A stretch of DNA of 64,000 nt from Pseudoalteromonas sp. A601 (GTDB taxonomy: Bacteria > Pseudomonadota > Gammaproteobacteria > Enterobacterales > Alteromonadaceae). Location: the NCBI RefSeq assembly GCF_002165575.1, contig NZ_MXQF01000008.1, positions 124,001 to 188,000 of the forward strand, given 5' to 3'. A program made the translations under genes and the position numbers. The notes under the pieces were generated by a model. The model was not told the origin of the DNA. It ran no database searches and saw nothing but the letters and a program-made list of their open reading frames with translations. Below, in pieces: positions 47,522 through 56,697 of this stretch; positions within the stretch are counted from its first letter, which is position 1; every line of letters starts with the position of its first letter.

Positions 47522-47743
47522 TTAGCTTACTCGCTCAAGCCTAATAAATTGATTTTCGGCTGTAAGCAACAACCTAAACCGCCCTCTAACCCCCAAAGAT
47601 GAAATAAAAGGTCGCAAATGATGGGCAGCAAAACGTACTGTTTTACCACCATCTTCAGTTACTTGTACTGACGTATATTTACCATCGTAATAATCCATAC
47701 ACTGTTTATACGTCAGATTTAGTAAAAAGTAATACTCGCGCAT
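47522..47743 (-). CDS. DUF2835 family protein
   Basis: A 73-residue protein: YYFLLNLTYKQCMDYYDGKY at the start and VRFAAHHLRPFISSLGVRGR in the second half mark DUF2835. It begins 2 bp after pepN, so the two are co-transcribed; this pairing is common in Vibrio and Alteromonadales. Function unknown; small, basic at the C-terminus. Confidence 0.8.
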   Translation of the reverse strand: MREYYFLLNLTYKQCMDYYDGKYTSVQVTEDGGKTVRFAAHHLRPFISSLGVRGRFRLLLTAENQFIRLERVS

Positions 47744-47745
47744 GC

Positions 47746-50340
47746 TTAAGCTAATGCTTTCTCAACTTTCTCAAATAAATCATCACTGAGATTTTCCAGT
47801 TGTGACAATCGCTCTAGCTGAGCTTTCATTGCCATTGAACGCGTATCATCGTAACGCCGCCATGACATAAATGGTGTAAGCATTCTTGAGGCATTTTGTG
47901 GATTTATCGCATTGAGTTTAATCAGCAAATCGCCTAATAGCGCATAACCTGCTCCATCAATACGATGAAACTGTGCAGTATTAAAGTGACTAAAACTACC
48001 AACCAGGGCTCGTACACGATTTGGATTCGAAAAATCAAAGCAAGGGTGTTCATACAAGCTTTGAATATGTTTTATGGCATCAGGCTTACTTTGCATAGCT
48101 TGTAATGCAAACCATTTATCCATAACCAGTACGTCATGGCGCCATTGACCATCAAAACCATTTAACAATTCATCTGTTAACGGGTGCTGTGCTTTGACTG
48201 CTGCACTTAATGCCGCTAGTACATTGGTCATATTTGTTGACTGAGCAACTTGCGATAGATATGTCGTTACGCGATTATCTTCAGTTTTAGCCAAATAATG
48301 TAAACATTGCCCTTTTAAAGCTCGAACAGCAACTGCATTGGCATTGATTGAGCCATCATCATGAAGTTGATTATAACAATTATGCAGTGCTGACTGCAGC
48401 TCTTGAGCCAGCTGCAGTTCGAACCTCTCAGTGACATTTAAGATGCTATCTACAGGGATAACATCAAACTCTGCAGCTAATGTATCAAAACTTGGCAGTT
48501 TTAACAGTTCTGCTGTCAGAGCTAAATCACCCTCTAAATTATTAATTAATGCTGTAAATACACTAATAACAGCATCACTTAACTTCACTTCTGTTGATGA
48601 AGCTATCGCCTGCTTAACTGCCATAACAAAGAGTTTTTGCTGTGCATCCCAGCGCGAAAAATCGCTACGCGCATAACGCATGATATGCAATAAACTGGCT
48701 TCATCCGTTGTTTGCTCAACAATACAAGGCGCTGAAAAGTCCTCTAATAACACCGCAACAGGACTTTTAGTTAAACCATCAAATTTAAATTCTTGCGAGC
48801 ATTCAGTAACATTAAGTACAGAATCAAGCTCTTTACCATTAAATGATAAGGTAATGCTCTGCCCTTTCTCATCTAGTAACTCGATTGCAAATGGAATATG
48901 TAAAGGCGCATTATCGGGTTGATTAACAGGTGCAGATTGCATAACAGATAAGGTCAAAATACCCTTGTCTTTATCAAAATCTTGCTTAACACTTAAGCGA
49001 GGCGTACCTGCTTGATTATACCAACGCTTGAACTGTGTTAAATCAATGTTCGACGCGTCTTGCATTGCTGCTACAAAATCATCACACGTGACCGCCTGAC
49101 CATCATGGCGCTCAAAATAAAGTGTCATACCTTGTTGAAACTTTTGCTCACCTAACAAAGTGTGCATCATACGGATGACTTCAGCACCTTTATCGTACAC
49201 GGTTACCGTGTAAAAGTTATTCATTTCAATAACTTTTTCAGGTCTAATAGGATGAGACATAGGGCCTGCATCTTCACTAAATTGGTGTGTACGCATCACT
49301 TTTACAGCATCAATTCGATTAAGTGCACGAGATCCTAAGTCACTACTAAATTCTTGATCACGAAATACTGTGAGCCCTTCTTTTAACGATAGCTGAAACC
49401 AGTCTCTACAGGTTACGCGATTACCAGTCCAGTTATGGAAGTACTCATGACCCACAATAGATTCAATTGTATGATAATCTTTATCAGTGGCTGTTTCTTG
49501 ATTGGCTAATACACATTTAGAATTAAATATATTCAGGCCTTTGTTTTCCATCGCCCCCATATTGAAGAAATCAACAGCAACAATCATATAAATATCAAGG
49601 TCATACTCTAGATTAAAGCGCTCTTCATCCCATTGCATAGACTTCTTAAGTGAGGCCATAGCATGAGGGGTTTTAGGCAAATTCCCTTTATCTACAAACA
49701 AAGCTAGTTCAACATTTCGTCCACTTTTAGTCACATAATTATCAGTTAAAACATCAAAGCTTCCCGCAACTAAAGCAAACAAATAGCTTGGCTTTTTAAA
49801 AGGGTCTTGCCATTTAGCAAAATGTAGGCCGTCGTCAAGTAAGCCTTCATCAACTTTGTTACCATTTGATAATAAATGCTCAAATTTTTGCTCAGCAATT
49901 ATCGTTACATCAAAACTGGCAAGCACATCAGGGCGATCTAAATAGTAGGTTATTTTTCTAAACCCTTGCGCTTCACACTGGGTACAATAAGCCCCACCCG
50001 ATAAATACAGACCTTCTAAGGATGAATTAGTATCCGGCGAAATATTCGTCACAATCCTAAGCTGACAACTCTCAGGCAAGTTTTTAATTATTAGTTGTTC
50101 GTTCTGCTGTTGATAATCAGCGTAATCATCCCCGTCAACTTGAACAGAGAGTAACGTGAGATCAATACCGTCTAGTATTAAATCAGCTTTACTCTCATTG
50201 GTTCTGACAAGTTGTAATACAGACGTTACTTGCGTTTCAAGTGGACTGAGTTTAAATGTCAGATCGACATGCTCTATATTAAAATCGGGGGCTTGATAAT
50301 CTTTTAGATATTGTGCTTGAGGTTTATTGCTTGCAGTCAT
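47746..50340 (-). CDS. pepN: Aminopeptidase N
   Basis: An M1 zinc aminopeptidase, cytoplasmic, that removes N-terminal residues from peptides. Substrate-binding GAMEN is at 262-266 and HEYFHNWTGNR with zinc ligands His298 and His302 follows; the third ligand is the Glu in LKEGLTVFRDQEF. The start is ATG 50338-50340 (MTASNKPQAQYLKDY), with GGAG seven bases upstream. Length about 864 fits E. coli PepN (870). Confidence 0.96.
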   Translation of the reverse strand: MTASNKPQAQYLKDYQAPDFNIEHVDLTFKLSPLETQVTSVLQLVRTNESKADLILDGIDLTLLSVQVDGDDYADYQQQNEQLIIKNLPESCQLRIVTNISPDTNSSLEGLYLSGGAYCTQCEAQGFRKITYYLDRPDVLASFDVTIIAEQKFEHLLSNGNKVDEGLLDDGLHFAKWQDPFKKPSYLFALVAGSFDVLTDNYVTKSGRNVELALFVDKGNLPKTPHAMASLKKSMQWDEERFNLEYDLDIYMIVAVDFFNMGAMENKGLNIFNSKCVLANQETATDKDYHTIESIVGHEYFHNWTGNRVTCRDWFQLSLKEGLTVFRDQEFSSDLGSRALNRIDAVKVMRTHQFSEDAGPMSHPIRPEKVIEMNNFYTVTVYDKGAEVIRMMHTLLGEQKFQQGMTLYFERHDGQAVTCDDFVAAMQDASNIDLTQFKRWYNQAGTPRLSVKQDFDKDKGILTLSVMQSAPVNQPDNAPLHIPFAIELLDEKGQSITLSFNGKELDSVLNVTECSQEFKFDGLTKSPVAVLLEDFSAPCIVEQTTDEASLLHIMRYARSDFSRWDAQQKLFVMAVKQAIASSTEVKLSDAVISVFTALINNLEGDLALTAELLKLPSFDTLAAEFDVIPVDSILNVTERFELQLAQELQSALHNCYNQLHDDGSINANAVAVRALKGQCLHYLAKTEDNRVTTYLSQVAQSTNMTNVLAALSAAVKAQHPLTDELLNGFDGQWRHDVLVMDKWFALQAMQSKPDAIKHIQSLYEHPCFDFSNPNRVRALVGSFSHFNTAQFHRIDGAGYALLGDLLIKLNAINPQNASRMLTPFMSWRRYDDTRSMAMKAQLERLSQLENLSDDLFEKVEKALA

Positions 50341-50384
50341 AGGTAAACTCCACAGAGGCTCCCCTATAAAGAGGAGCACTAAAT

Positions 50385-51848
50385 TTAAGCCTGTTGTTTT
50401 GGTTTGATGCGTAAAATTTTGATACCTAAATAGGCGTAAACAACGGCTAAGAATGGGTTGATTAAGTTAAAAAACGCATAGAATAAATAATCAAATGGAT
50501 TAACATGCAATACACTTTGCATGTAAGCTCCGCATGTATTCCAAGGGATCAACGGGCTGGTAATAGTACCGCCGTCTTCTAATGTACGAGATAAATTAAC
50601 AGGTTTAAGCCCACGTTTTTCATATTCATCTTTATACATACGCCCAGGCACAACAATCGCAATATATTGATCGGCAGCAATAACGTTTGTTCCAATACAG
50701 GTAGCAATCGTTGCTGTAATTAATGAGCCTGTGCTTTTTGCTATTTTTAAGATGCTTTTAACAAAAATGTCCAGTAAGCCAGTCTTTTCCATAATGGCAC
50801 CAAACATTAATGCAGTCATTATCAGCCACGTAGTAGTTAACATACCCGCCATTCCACCGCCACTGAGCAGTGAGTCCATTTTGTCGTCACCTGTAACAAC
50901 TGAAAAGCCATCGAAAAATGTGCTCCATATTAACTTAAAGTAACCAATAATTTGCCCTTGTGACCCATCTATTTGACTGGTAATTAAATCTGATTGGAAC
51001 AACATAGCCCATAGAGCACCAATTACCGCACCAATAGAAATAGCCGGAAACGCGGGCATTTTTCTAATCGCTAATACGAGTAAGACAATTAATGGCACAA
51101 GCATTTCAATGCCAATGTTAAAATTTTGCTCTAGAATAAGGGTAATTTCATCAATTCGACCAGCTTCATTTTCGGCACTGGCATTAAAACCCATCACAAT
51201 AAAAATAATTAAAGCGATAATAAAGCTGGGTACTGTGGTCCATAACATATGATGAATATGTTCAAATAAATCAGCGCCAACAACAGCAGGAGCCAAATTG
51301 GTTGTTTCAGATAAAGGACTAAGCTTATCACCAAAATAAGCACCTGATATAACCGCCCCTGCTGTAACAACCTGATCTAATCCCAATCCTGTTGCTACAC
51401 CAAGTAACGCCGTACCTATGGTTGCCGCCGTGGTCCATGAGCTGCCGATACTCATCGCAACAATGCCACAAATTAAACAGCTAGCTGCATAAAACCAACT
51501 CGGATCGATAACTTGTAGGCCATAATAAATTAAGGTTGGCACTGTACCAGAAAGCAACCAAGTACCAATTAAAGCACCTACCATAAGTAAAATTAGTATC
51601 GCTCCCAAAGATAAAGTGATGCCTTCTATCATTGCATCTTCAAGCTTTTTCCAGGTATAACCGTTTTTAAGGCCTATTAAAGCTGCCGTGAATGTTGCAA
51701 ACAATAATGCTATTTGGTTTGGACCTGATGAAGAGCTATCACCAAATAAATAGACCGCTGCACCTAATAAACAAATTAACACTGAGATTGGTATCAGTGC
51801 ATCCCAAAAGCTTGCTTGTTGCACGTTTTTTTCTTCTTGTGGTATCAA
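50385..51848 (-). CDS. nhaC: Na+/H+ antiporter NhaC
   Basis: A roughly 487-residue inner-membrane antiporter with about 12 helices. GSSWTTAATIGTALLG and GAYFGDKLSPLSETTNLAPA are the NhaC signatures, and SRTLEDGGTITSPLIPWNTC is the C-terminal motif. The chosen start is the TTG at 51846-51848, because AGGAG lies 8 bases upstream; an earlier in-frame TTG would place that site inside the gene. Sodium extrusion suits a marine host. Confidence 0.92.
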   Translation of the reverse strand: MIPQEEKNVQQASFWDALIPISVLICLLGAAVYLFGDSSSSGPNQIALLFATFTAALIGLKNGYTWKKLEDAMIEGITLSLGAILILLMVGALIGTWLLSGTVPTLIYYGLQVIDPSWFYAASCLICGIVAMSIGSSWTTAATIGTALLGVATGLGLDQVVTAGAVISGAYFGDKLSPLSETTNLAPAVVGADLFEHIHHMLWTTVPSFIIALIIFIVMGFNASAENEAGRIDEITLILEQNFNIGIEMLVPLIVLLVLAIRKMPAFPAISIGAVIGALWAMLFQSDLITSQIDGSQGQIIGYFKLIWSTFFDGFSVVTGDDKMDSLLSGGGMAGMLTTTWLIMTALMFGAIMEKTGLLDIFVKSILKIAKSTGSLITATIATCIGTNVIAADQYIAIVVPGRMYKDEYEKRGLKPVNLSRTLEDGGTITSPLIPWNTCGAYMQSVLHVNPFDYLFYAFFNLINPFLAVVYAYLGIKILRIKPKQQA

Positions 51849-51976
51849 AATTGGAACTCCTACACGTAGCAATGTACGCGCTTAATTATTATTTTTTAGC
51901 ACTGTTAACTATCTAAAGCATAGTTTTTCTCAGCGTTTAATCAGCGATTATAGCAATTCATATTGCTTTAGGCAGC

Positions 51977-52001
51977 AAAAAAGGCGCTATTGCGCCTTTT
52001 T
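51977..52001 (-). terminator. Rho-independent terminator after prc
   Basis: Stem AAAAAGGCGC / GCGCCTTTTT with a TATT loop, 22 bp past the prc stop; the A-run gives six T on the minus strand. Confidence 0.85.
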
Positions 52002-52022
52002 AAAATTGACTGATTTATGTGT

Positions 52023-54056
52023 TTATTTCTTCGCGATTTGGCCAAACTTAATATAGTCTTGAGTAATCAGAGCCGCTTCTTCTAAAAACGGGTCTAAGTC
52101 GTCAAGTACTTCTGGCAAATCATCTAAGTTTTCAACAGGCTTTTCACCTAAACGTGTTAGGCGCTCGTTAGTTCTCGCAAGCGCGCGAGCCTCATTTTCA
52201 TCTTTTTCTTTGATGCGTGCGGCTTCCATTAAAGAAATAGTCTTACGATCTTTTTCTTCTTTATAACGAGTAATATCCTCAAACACATAGTTAAACTCTG
52301 GTTCGGTTTTAATACGCTGCGCATGTTGTTTAGCAATATAGTTAATTGCAGGTTTTAAATTATCTACCGAATTATACTTAGCACGAATAATACTATCCCA
52401 AGGCAATGCATTATCTTCTTGGCTTTCACCCCACTCAGCAGGGTCTATCGCTGAAGGAAATGAAATATCCGGTATAACACCTTTGTGCTGAGTACTGCCG
52501 CCGTTAATGCGATAAAATTTGGCAATAGTATATTGTACACTGCCTAATGGGTTGTCATACAAATCATAGGCTCTACCCAACCCTTTATGTTGTTGTACAG
52601 TACCTTTACCAAACGTTTGCTCACCAATCACCACTGCGCGGCCATAATCTTGCATCGCTGCAGCAAAAATTTCTGAAGCTGATGCACTATAACGGTCAAC
52701 TAAAACAGTCAATGGCCCATCATAAAATGTAACACCATCTCTGTCTTTTTGTTCTTCGATGCGATTATTAAGAGTATGGATTTGCACTACAGGGCCTTGG
52801 TCAAAAAACAAACCTGACAGCTGTGTTGCTTCATATAAAGAACCACCACCATTTTGACGTAAATCAATAATGATTCCATCGACTTTAGCTTCTTTGAGTT
52901 TAGCGAGTTCAACTTTTACATCTTTAGATAAATTATTGTAAAAGCCAGGTATCTCAATAACGCCTATTTTACTGGTTAAATCTGAATACTTCGCTTCGAA
53001 AACCTCTGATTTTGCAGCTCGGTCTTCAAGACGAATTTTATCACGGGTAATTTCTACAACTTTTGGGCTGCCATGTGCATCAGCGCCTTTTAGGTATTGC
53101 AAGCGAACTTTAGTGCCCTTAGGCCCTTTAATTAACTCAACTACATCATCTAAGCGCCAGCCAATGATATCAACAAACTCTTCACCATCTTGTGCAACTC
53201 CGATAATACGATCATCAGCTTTGATTTGTTCAGACTTATCGGCAGGACCACCTGGTACAAGGCTACGTATTACAGTGTAATCTTCATCGTAACTCAGCAC
53301 AGCACCAATACCTTCTAATTCAAGATCCATGTCCATCTTGAATTGCTCAGCTCGACGCGGCGAGAGATAAGATGTATGAGCTTCAATGCTTCTGGCAAAT
53401 GAATTCATAACAATCTGGAATGCATCTTCGCTATTTGTTTGCACTAAACGTTTTTGTGCATTGTGGTAGCGTTTGGTCAGTACTTCTTTAATACCTTCCC
53501 AATCTTTACCCGTCATCTTTAAACGTAGCGCGTCATACTTAACGCGTTCACGCCAAAGCTCGTCAAGCTCTGCTTGGGTTTTTGCCCATGCTGCATCTTC
53601 ACGATCAAAATAATATTCATCGTCTTTATCAAATGTCATTTCTTTTTCAAGCAAACTAAGCGAATAATCATAACGCTCAAAACGACGTTTCATACTTAAA
53701 TTAAAAATATCAAACGTAAAATCTAGCTTACCTGTGGTTAATGCATTATCAAATTGGTTGCGGTATTGCTCAAAAGAGGCAATATCCGCAGCCAAAAAGA
53801 CGCTTTTATTAAAATCAAGGGACTCGATATAACGATCAAACACTTTACTAGAAAGTTCGTCGTTAAAACGAATGGGTTTATAGTGTGCACGAGTAAATAA
53901 GTTTGTCACCCGTTTGCTAGCCGTACTGTGTTGACTTTCTTGCTTAAGAACAGGCAAGTCTTTTTCTGTCAAAACATCAGCAACTTCAGCTGATGCAAAT
54001 AATGAACCCGAAAACAGGGCCGCGACTAACGGAATGAGCGTAAACTTCTGACTCAT
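52023..54056 (-). CDS. prc: Carboxy-terminal processing protease Prc (Tsp)
   Basis: A periplasmic serine protease that cleaves ssrA-tagged proteins and trims PBP3 in E. coli. The signal peptide ends near ASA (about residue 22). A PDZ domain is centred near 240-320 (LVPGGPADKSEQIKADDRII). The catalytic Ser is in DRYSASASEIFA and Lys in GEQTFGKGTVQ. The C-terminal 130 residues are charged and helical, as in E. coli Prc (682). The ATG at 54054-54056 is preceded by AGGAG six bases away; an in-frame TTG two codons earlier is rejected. Confidence 0.95.
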   Translation of the reverse strand: MSQKFTLIPLVAALFSGSLFASAEVADVLTEKDLPVLKQESQHSTASKRVTNLFTRAHYKPIRFNDELSSKVFDRYIESLDFNKSVFLAADIASFEQYRNQFDNALTTGKLDFTFDIFNLSMKRRFERYDYSLSLLEKEMTFDKDDEYYFDREDAAWAKTQAELDELWRERVKYDALRLKMTGKDWEGIKEVLTKRYHNAQKRLVQTNSEDAFQIVMNSFARSIEAHTSYLSPRRAEQFKMDMDLELEGIGAVLSYDEDYTVIRSLVPGGPADKSEQIKADDRIIGVAQDGEEFVDIIGWRLDDVVELIKGPKGTKVRLQYLKGADAHGSPKVVEITRDKIRLEDRAAKSEVFEAKYSDLTSKIGVIEIPGFYNNLSKDVKVELAKLKEAKVDGIIIDLRQNGGGSLYEATQLSGLFFDQGPVVQIHTLNNRIEEQKDRDGVTFYDGPLTVLVDRYSASASEIFAAAMQDYGRAVVIGEQTFGKGTVQQHKGLGRAYDLYDNPLGSVQYTIAKFYRINGGSTQHKGVIPDISFPSAIDPAEWGESQEDNALPWDSIIRAKYNSVDNLKPAINYIAKQHAQRIKTEPEFNYVFEDITRYKEEKDRKTISLMEAARIKEKDENEARALARTNERLTRLGEKPVENLDDLPEVLDDLDPFLEEAALITQDYIKFGQIAKK

Positions 54057-54083
54057 ACACAACTCCTTAATTTTATTTACAGC

Positions 54084-54734
54084 TTAAATGATATACAGGC
54101 TGTCTGCTTTTGTTTTAACTTGCATACCCGTTACTAATTCTACATGAACATCATCTTTGTTCACTTCAGTAATTGTGGCATTAACAAGGGCTTGGCCAAG
54201 TTTAACTTTAACTTTGTTATTAACCTTGACCTCACTCGCTGGTAAAGGTTCAATTTTGCCTGAGCGTTTTGCCGGTGCAGCTTTTGCTGGGCTATTGTTA
54301 ACCTTAGCGTTTTTATCACCATTTTTAGCAAAGTGGCCAGGTTTCTTTTTATAAGACTTTGTGTCTGAATCATTACGAGGGCGTTGTTGCTTTTTGCGTT
54401 TAGCCATTTTTGCACGGCTTTCTTCAAGCGCTTTTTGAGCATGGTCAATATGCTCTTGCTCAACTTTTTCGCCTTGATTACCATCAAGATCAATACGGAA
54501 CTCAGACTTAGTAACTGCTTCAAGGTAACGCCAGTTTGAAGTATACTTTCTAAGCGCCTGACGCACCTGAGTTTTACTTACTTTATCTGACCCTTCAATT
54601 CGCTCAGCGATATCTTTAAAGATACCGACTTTCAGCGGCTTGATACCGTCTTTTTGTTTAAAACATTGTGGAAATTCTTGATATAAGAATTCCAATACTT
54701 CATTAATATCTTTTAGCTTGTTTGTGGTTTCCAT
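54084..54734 (-). CDS. proQ: RNA chaperone ProQ
   Basis: A FinO/ProQ-domain RNA-binding protein that binds many small RNAs and mRNA 3' ends. Residues 1-115 form the domain (LEFLYQEFPQCFKQKDGIKP, LRKYTSNWRYLEAV). A Lys/Arg/Gln-rich linker (about 110-170) and a C-terminal Tudor-like domain (about 170-216: VKVKLGQALVNATI) follow. Length 216 is close to E. coli ProQ (232). It precedes prc as in E. coli. Confidence 0.95.
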   Translation of the reverse strand: METTNKLKDINEVLEFLYQEFPQCFKQKDGIKPLKVGIFKDIAERIEGSDKVSKTQVRQALRKYTSNWRYLEAVTKSEFRIDLDGNQGEKVEQEHIDHAQKALEESRAKMAKRKKQQRPRNDSDTKSYKKKPGHFAKNGDKNAKVNNSPAKAAPAKRSGKIEPLPASEVKVNNKVKVKLGQALVNATITEVNKDDVHVELVTGMQVKTKADSLYII

Positions 54735-54748
54735 CTTAGAACCTTTTA

Positions 54749-55027
54749 TTACATCTTTTCATCGATTGATGAATCGACATAGTGTGTTACCCAGTCGGTT
54801 AACTCTTCGAACTCAGCCTCAATAAGCGCCATATCGCCACGAAGGTGTTCCCAAATACCATTTATAATTTCGTCGATCAGTTCACATTCAAGGTCATCTG
54901 GTAGACGCTCCCAAGCAATGTGAATCAAATCATTTAGCGTTTCCGCTACGTGTTCTTCATCCCCTTCCCAATCACCAACATCAGTGATGGCAAACAGATA
55001 ATCCTGTACATTTAGTAAGTCTTTCAT
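54749..55027 (-). CDS. Acidic small protein of unknown function between msrC and proQ
   Basis: A 92-residue, strongly acidic protein (about 27 Asp/Glu against few Lys/Arg), all helical by eye, with no signal peptide or Cys. WEGDEEHVAETLNDLIHIAW and LTDWVTHYVDSSID are the most distinctive stretches. Its start overlaps the msrC stop by 4 bp, and proQ begins 14 bp after its end, so it is translated with them. I do not recognise the family. E. coli has no gene here. An RNA-mimic or ProQ-binding role is possible only by analogy. Confidence 0.6.
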   Translation of the reverse strand: MKDLLNVQDYLFAITDVGDWEGDEEHVAETLNDLIHIAWERLPDDLECELIDEIINGIWEHLRGDMALIEAEFEELTDWVTHYVDSSIDEKM

Positions 55028-55485
55028 GCAAGCGTAGCCTCAAAACAAGCAACTAACGCTTCTAGACCTTTCATATCTTCAGCATTAAACCGAGCAATAC
55101 TCGGACTGTCGATATCTAGAACAGCATAAACCTCACCATTTTTAAGGATCGGTATCACTATTTCAGAATTTGACGCAGCATCACAGGCAATATGCCCTGA
55201 GAATGCATGTACATCTTCAACGAGTTGAGTTTCTGCAGTCGCAGCGGCTGTTCCACAGACCCCTCTTCCAACTGGAATGCGTATACACGCAGGGTTACCT
55301 TGAAACGGACCTAGTACTAATTCTGACGGGGAGTCCATTAAATAAAAGCCAGCCCAATTCACATCGTCTAATGATGTAAATAATAGCGCGCTTATATTTG
55401 CCATGTTGGCTATAATGTTAGTCTCACCAGTGATTAGCGACTCCGTTTGTTTAACTAATGACTGGTAAAATTCTTGCTTTTGCAT
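55024..55485 (-). CDS. msrC: Free methionine-R-sulfoxide reductase
   Basis: A GAF-domain enzyme (YebR) that reduces free methionine-R-sulfoxide. Cys residues sit in the expected motifs: FQGNPACIRIPVGRGVCGTA (two Cys) and HIACDAASNSEIVIPI (the third, catalytic). Length 153 is close to YebR. The msrC-proQ-prc order is the same as in E. coli. Confidence 0.92.
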   Translation of the reverse strand: MQKQEFYQSLVKQTESLITGETNIIANMANISALLFTSLDDVNWAGFYLMDSPSELVLGPFQGNPACIRIPVGRGVCGTAAATAETQLVEDVHAFSGHIACDAASNSEIVIPILKNGEVYAVLDIDSPSIARFNAEDMKGLEALVACFEATLA

Positions 55486-55613
55486 ACCAAACTACTTCTT
55501 ATCAAACATACAGTAGCTAAAGGTACTCTTTGTGGCCAATAATTGAAACCTTTTAAGGGTAAAAAAAAACAATTTACCCTAATTTTCAGCAAGCTTGCTC
55601 AATAATCCTGCTA

Positions 55614-56006
55614 TTAATGTGAGTCTTTTTTCAGTGCGCCTTTTCTTAACCCATATAAAAATAAACCGGCCGCAAGGGCTGACATTGAGGTATTAACTAA
55701 AAAGACCATACCTTGTGTTGCACTAAGTAAATAACTAAAGATAGCACCACCGAGTAACCCTAGTGTTAACACACCTGAATAATTAACCTTGGCGTATTTA
55801 AACATTAATAAATATCCAGGTACCACAAATGCTGCCATAGTTAACCCGACGATGTGAGCATTGGCAATGGCACTCATAAGTAAATTGAGAAAAATAGTAA
55901 ACGCATCACCATTTAAGGTCAGTGCATAATAAGCACCTAATAAACTACCAATAATAATGGGGGAAAGTAGTGACAATGCAACACTCTTTGCAAGTTTATG
56001 TTTCAT
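55614..56006 (-). CDS. Small four-helix membrane protein, unknown
   Basis: A 130-residue membrane protein with about four helices (10-30, 38-60, 68-85, 92-120). The ATG at 56004-56006 is chosen because AGGA lies six bases upstream; the frame could extend 14 codons further. There is no recognised motif. It lies alone between msrC and the tRNA array, with 128 bp separating it from msrC. The basic C-terminus (RKGALKKDSH) suggests a cytoplasmic end. Confidence 0.6.
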   Translation of the reverse strand: MKHKLAKSVALSLLSPIIIGSLLGAYYALTLNGDAFTIFLNLLMSAIANAHIVGLTMAAFVVPGYLLMFKYAKVNYSGVLTLGLLGGAIFSYLLSATQGMVFLVNTSMSALAAGLFLYGLRKGALKKDSH

Positions 56007-56103
56007 TAAGCGTCCTAAATCATGTAAGTATTTAGACCAATCATGCATGATGTTTTTTGACTTCGAAATAGAGACTATGGTCGTAATTATTTTTTCAAAG
56101 GTA

Positions 56104-56130
56104 TAAAAAAACCCGCTATAAGCGGGTTTT
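56104..56130 (-). terminator. Rho-independent terminator of the tRNA-Ser operon
   Basis: Stem AAAACCCGCT / AGCGGGTTTT with ATA loop and a T-run on the minus strand, 6 bp past the CCA end of the last tRNA. Confidence 0.85.
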
Positions 56131-56135
56131 ATATA

Positions 56136-56226
56136 TGGTGGAGAGATAGGGATTTGAACCCTAGAGGGGCTACAAACCCCTGCCGGTTTTCAAGACCGGT
56201 GCATTCGGCCACTCTGCCATCTCTCC
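56136..56226 (-). tRNA. tRNA-Ser (UGA), copy 1 (last transcribed)
   Basis: A 91-nt tRNA with encoded CCA. Acceptor stem GGAGAGA / TCTCTCC, anticodon loop CTTGAAA (anticodon UGA, reads UCN codons), and long variable arm around AGGGGTTTGTAGCCCCT, as required for serine. The discriminator base 73 is A. D-loop reads GTGGCCGAATG. Confidence 0.96.
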
Positions 56227-56279
56227 GAAACTGCTGTAAGTTACGAGTAAGAGTGTACTCATAACTATTTTAAATTAAG

Positions 56280-56370
56280 TGGTGGAGAGATAGGGATTTG
56301 AACCCTAGAGGGGCTACAAACCCCTGCCGGTTTTCAAGACCGGTGCATTCGGCCACTCTGCCATCTCTCC
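56280..56370 (-). tRNA. tRNA-Ser (UGA), copy 2
   Basis: Identical to copy 1 in all 91 bases by eye, 53 bp upstream of it in transcription order. Anticodon UGA, long variable arm, encoded CCA. Confidence 0.96.
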
Positions 56371-56423
56371 GAAACTGCTGTAAGTTACGAGTAAGAGTGT
56401 ACTCATAACTATTTTAAATTAAG

Positions 56424-56514
56424 TGGTGGAGAGATAGGGATTTGAACCCTAGAGGGGCTACAAACCCCTGCCGGTTTTCAAGACCGGTGCATTCGGCCAC
56501 TCTGCCATCTCTCC
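56424..56514 (-). tRNA. tRNA-Ser (UGA), copy 3
   Basis: Identical to copies 1 and 2. Anticodon UGA, long variable arm, encoded CCA, discriminator A. Confidence 0.96.
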
Positions 56515-56567
56515 GAAACTGCTGTAAGTTACGAGTAAGAGTGTACTCATAACTATTTTAAATTAAG

Positions 56568-56658
56568 TGGTGGAGAGATAGGGATTTGAACCCTAGAGGG
56601 GCTACAAACCCCTGCCGGTTTTCAAGACCGGTGCATTCGACCACTCTGCCATCTCTCC
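56568..56658 (-). tRNA. tRNA-Ser (UGA), copy 4 (first transcribed)
   Basis: Same as the other copies except one D-loop base: GTGGTCGAATG instead of GTGGCCGAATG (T at the 19th nucleotide of the tRNA). It is nearest the promoter and probably keeps the older sequence. Confidence 0.96.
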
Positions 56659-56668
56659 GACGGCGTGC

Positions 56669-56697
56669 ATAATAGATAAACCAATGCTCTTTGTGAA
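56669..56697 (-). promoter_or_regulatory. sigma70 promoter of the tRNA-Ser operon
   Basis: On the minus strand TTCACA (-35), 17 bp, TATTAT (-10); each is 5 of 6 to consensus with optimal spacing. A GC-rich discriminator GCACGCC follows, typical of stringently controlled stable-RNA promoters. The first tRNA begins about 10 bp further on. Confidence 0.75.

Larger units (their letters stand above)
56136..56658 (-). repeat. 144-bp tandem repeat carrying tRNA-Ser genes (3 full units plus one tRNA)
   Basis: Three units of 144 bp start at 56136, 56280 and 56424. Each holds a 91-bp tRNA and a 53-bp spacer (GAAACTGCTGTAAGTTACGA and following). By eye the three units are identical. A fourth tRNA at 56568-56658 has one base changed and no spacer copy, so it marks the edge of the array. 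Confidence 0.93.

Noticed and set aside
56136..56658. tRNA array as an integration site for a mobile element
   Set aside because: No integrase, direct repeat of a tRNA end beyond the array, or foreign gene lies next to it; the repeats are whole tandem units.
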